Source: Planctomycetota bacterium
GTDB taxonomy: Bacteria; Planctomycetota; SZUA-567
Length of the DNA stretch: 8,589 nt
NCBI GenBank assembly: GCA_031278535.1
Contig: JAITKH010000338.1
Coordinates: 1-8,589 of the forward strand
Direction of reading: 5' to 3'
Shown one piece after another: positions 7,363-8,589 of this stretch. The translations under genes were made by a program, and so were the position numbers. The first letter of the stretch is position 1; the number at the start of each line of letters is the position of its first letter. The notes below the pieces were generated by a model that saw nothing but the letters and a program-made list of their open reading frames with translations, was not told where the DNA came from and did no database searches.

Positions 7363-8589
7363 TCAATTCGCCTCCAGGCGGACCCGGCGAATCAGGTCGC
7401 CGTTGCGCCAGACCAAATCGTAGGACTTGCTCCGTTCCGAAGCGGCGATGGCCTGCCGCAACTCCTGGGAATTATGGACATCCTTGCCGTTGACATTGAT
7501 GATGAGGCTCCCGGGCATGAGGCCCAACCGGGCGCCGGGACTGTCGCGCCTGACGTTCTTGACCAGGACGCCGGCGGCGTCGGGTTCGTAATCAAGTTTT
7601 TTCAAAATCTCCGGGCTGGAATCCGTCACCTCGACGCCAAGGCTTTGCAGGAAGCGGTCGCTTTTCCCCTCCACGACCATCTCTGGAGGGGAAGCCAGGA
7701 GCGTTACCTTGAGCAGGACCGTCCTGCCGTCGCGCACGACCTCGACATCAACCGGCTGGCCCGGAGTGGTGATGGTCACCAGGTTGCGGAATTGCTGGTC
7801 GTCGGCGATATCGCGCCTGCCCCAGCGCACCACCACGTCTCCCCGGAGGAAGCCCGCCTTTTCGGCCGGACTTCCCCTGGTGACGGATTTCACCAGCGCT
7901 CCCCTGGGAGAAGGGAGCCCGAAGGCCTGGGCAAGATCCTGCGTCAGGGATTGTACATCCACCCCCAGGTAGGAGGCCGTGACCTGCTTGTGGGCGATCA
8001 GGCTCTGCATAACGCTCATGGCAATATTCGAGGGAATGGCGAAACCGACGCCGACGCTGCCGCCGGATCCGGATCGGGAAAAGATAAAGGTATTGATGCC
8101 AATCACCTCGCCATTCAAATTCACCAGGGGACCGCCGGAATTCCCCGGATTAATTGAGGCGTCGGTTTGAATAAAGTCTTCTATCTCCATCATGCCCATG
8201 CCCGAGCGCCCGCGGGCCGATATGATGCCGGAAGTGACCGTAAAATCGAGGCCGAACGGATTCCCCACCGCCAGGACCCACTCGCCAACCTCGATCGAAT
8301 CGGAATCGCCCAGTCTGGCCGTGGTCAGGTTGTCCGGAGCGATGCGGATGACCGCGACATCGGATGCCGGATCGGCCCCGATCAATTCGGCCTCGAGTTC
8401 GCGGCCGTCCAAAAGCAGGACGCGGATTGAGTCGGCATCGCCCACCACGTGATTGTTGGTAAGGATGTGCCCCCGGTTGTCGATAATGACGCCCGACCCC
8501 TGCCCTTGCTGAATCCGCCCATGCGAACCGGAAGGAGGCATTCCGGGACCTCGCCGCAACATTTCATTGAAAAATTCGAAAGGATTGTT
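7363..8589 (-). CDS. htrA: HtrA/DegP-type periplasmic serine protease with two PDZ domains (5' end outside the window)
   Basis: S1C-family HtrA proteases degrade or refold damaged envelope proteins. The open frame runs through the right edge of the window: codons before the internal ATG 8562 read NNPFEFFNEM, which matches the segment just after the signal peptide in this family. The true start and signal peptide are therefore missing. Numbered from ATG 8562, the triad is complete: His38 in LTNNHVV, Asp68 in DPASDVAVI and Ser142 in GNSGGPL, with the oxyanion-region INPGNSGG and the GFAIPSN block after it. PDZ1 lies at about 195-290 (from YLGVDVQ) and PDZ2 at about 305-395 (AAGVLVKNVRRDSPG, then GSLIINVNGKDV). 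The segment between the N-terminus and the protease core is short, as in DegQ-like members. Whether it is nearer to DegP, DegQ or another paralogue cannot be settled here. It is the first visible gene of the minus-strand cluster. Confidence 0.96.
   Translation of the reverse strand, partial: NNPFEFFNEMLRRGPGMPPSGSHGRIQQGQGSGVIIDNRGHILTNNHVVGDADSIRVLLLDGRELEAELIGADPASDVAVIRIAPDNLTTARLGDSDSIEVGEWVLAVGNPFGLDFTVTSGIISARGRSGMGMMEIEDFIQTDASINPGNSGGPLVNLNGEVIGINTFIFSRSGSGGSVGVGFAIPSNIAMSVMQSLIAHKQVTASYLGVDVQSLTQDLAQAFGLPSPRGALVKSVTRGSPAEKAGFLRGDVVVRWGRRDIADDQQFRNLVTITTPGQPVDVEVVRDGRTVLLKVTLLASPPEMVVEGKSDRFLQSLGVEVTDSSPEILKKLDYEPDAAGVLVKNVRRDSPGARLGLMPGSLIINVNGKDVHNSQELRQAIAASERSKSYDLVWRNGDLIRRVRLEAN

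Noticed and set aside
6168..7493. 441-codon + strand open frame opposite the receiver gene
   Set aside because: It spans a gene with clear receiver motifs, crosses two gene boundaries and has no recognisable features.
1..8589. Frequent CCGG and GATCCGG words as possible dispersed repeats or uptake signals
   Set aside because: They follow the codon phase (for example Asp-Pro and Ala-Gly codon pairs) within genes and show no regular spacing or extended shared flank.
1..8589. tRNA, rRNA, CRISPR array, insertion sequence or riboswitch
   Set aside because: Almost all of the window is coding; the spacers are at most 70 bp and hold no such structure.

Overview
The window comes from a GC-rich bacterium (roughly 60% GC by eye, with many GCC/CGG/GGC codons). 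A late acyltransferase of the LpxL/HtrB type and a two-PDZ HtrA protease point to a diderm cell with an envelope to maintain. The very large protein with an N-terminal zinc ribbon, one membrane helix and a long helical C-terminal part resembles proteins common in Planctomycetes/Verrucomicrobia-type and other deep-branching lineages. That placement is an inference; nothing here fixes the taxon.

Layout: positions 18-4808 (+ strand) hold one 1596-codon gene. It encodes a cytoplasmic zinc-ribbon-like start, a low-complexity linker, one membrane helix near residue 201, a long charged helical stretch, a transglutaminase-like Cys/His site near residues 1045-1071 and a TPR-like tail. After a 51-bp convergent spacer, the rest of the window is a four-gene minus-strand cluster, read from right to left: a 5'-truncated HtrA/DegP-type protease (8589-7363), an atypical receiver-domain protein (7292-6399), a membrane-anchored DUF2726-like protein (about 6361-5768) and an LpxL/HtrB-like acyltransferase (5771-4860). 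Spacers are 70 bp, about 37 bp and a 4-bp overlap, so the last three genes and perhaps all four are probably co-transcribed. The promoter lies outside the window.

Working together (inference): periplasmic protein quality control, a signalling protein and lipid A acylation in one transcription unit would suit an envelope-maintenance or envelope-stress operon. The DUF2726-like and receiver proteins both lack residues that are normally important, so they may act as binding or scaffolding proteins rather than as a nuclease and a standard phospho-switch. The large convergent protein is the least familiar item. No RNA genes, insertion sequences, CRISPR arrays or attachment sites were seen, and no gene-free stretch exceeds 300 bp.
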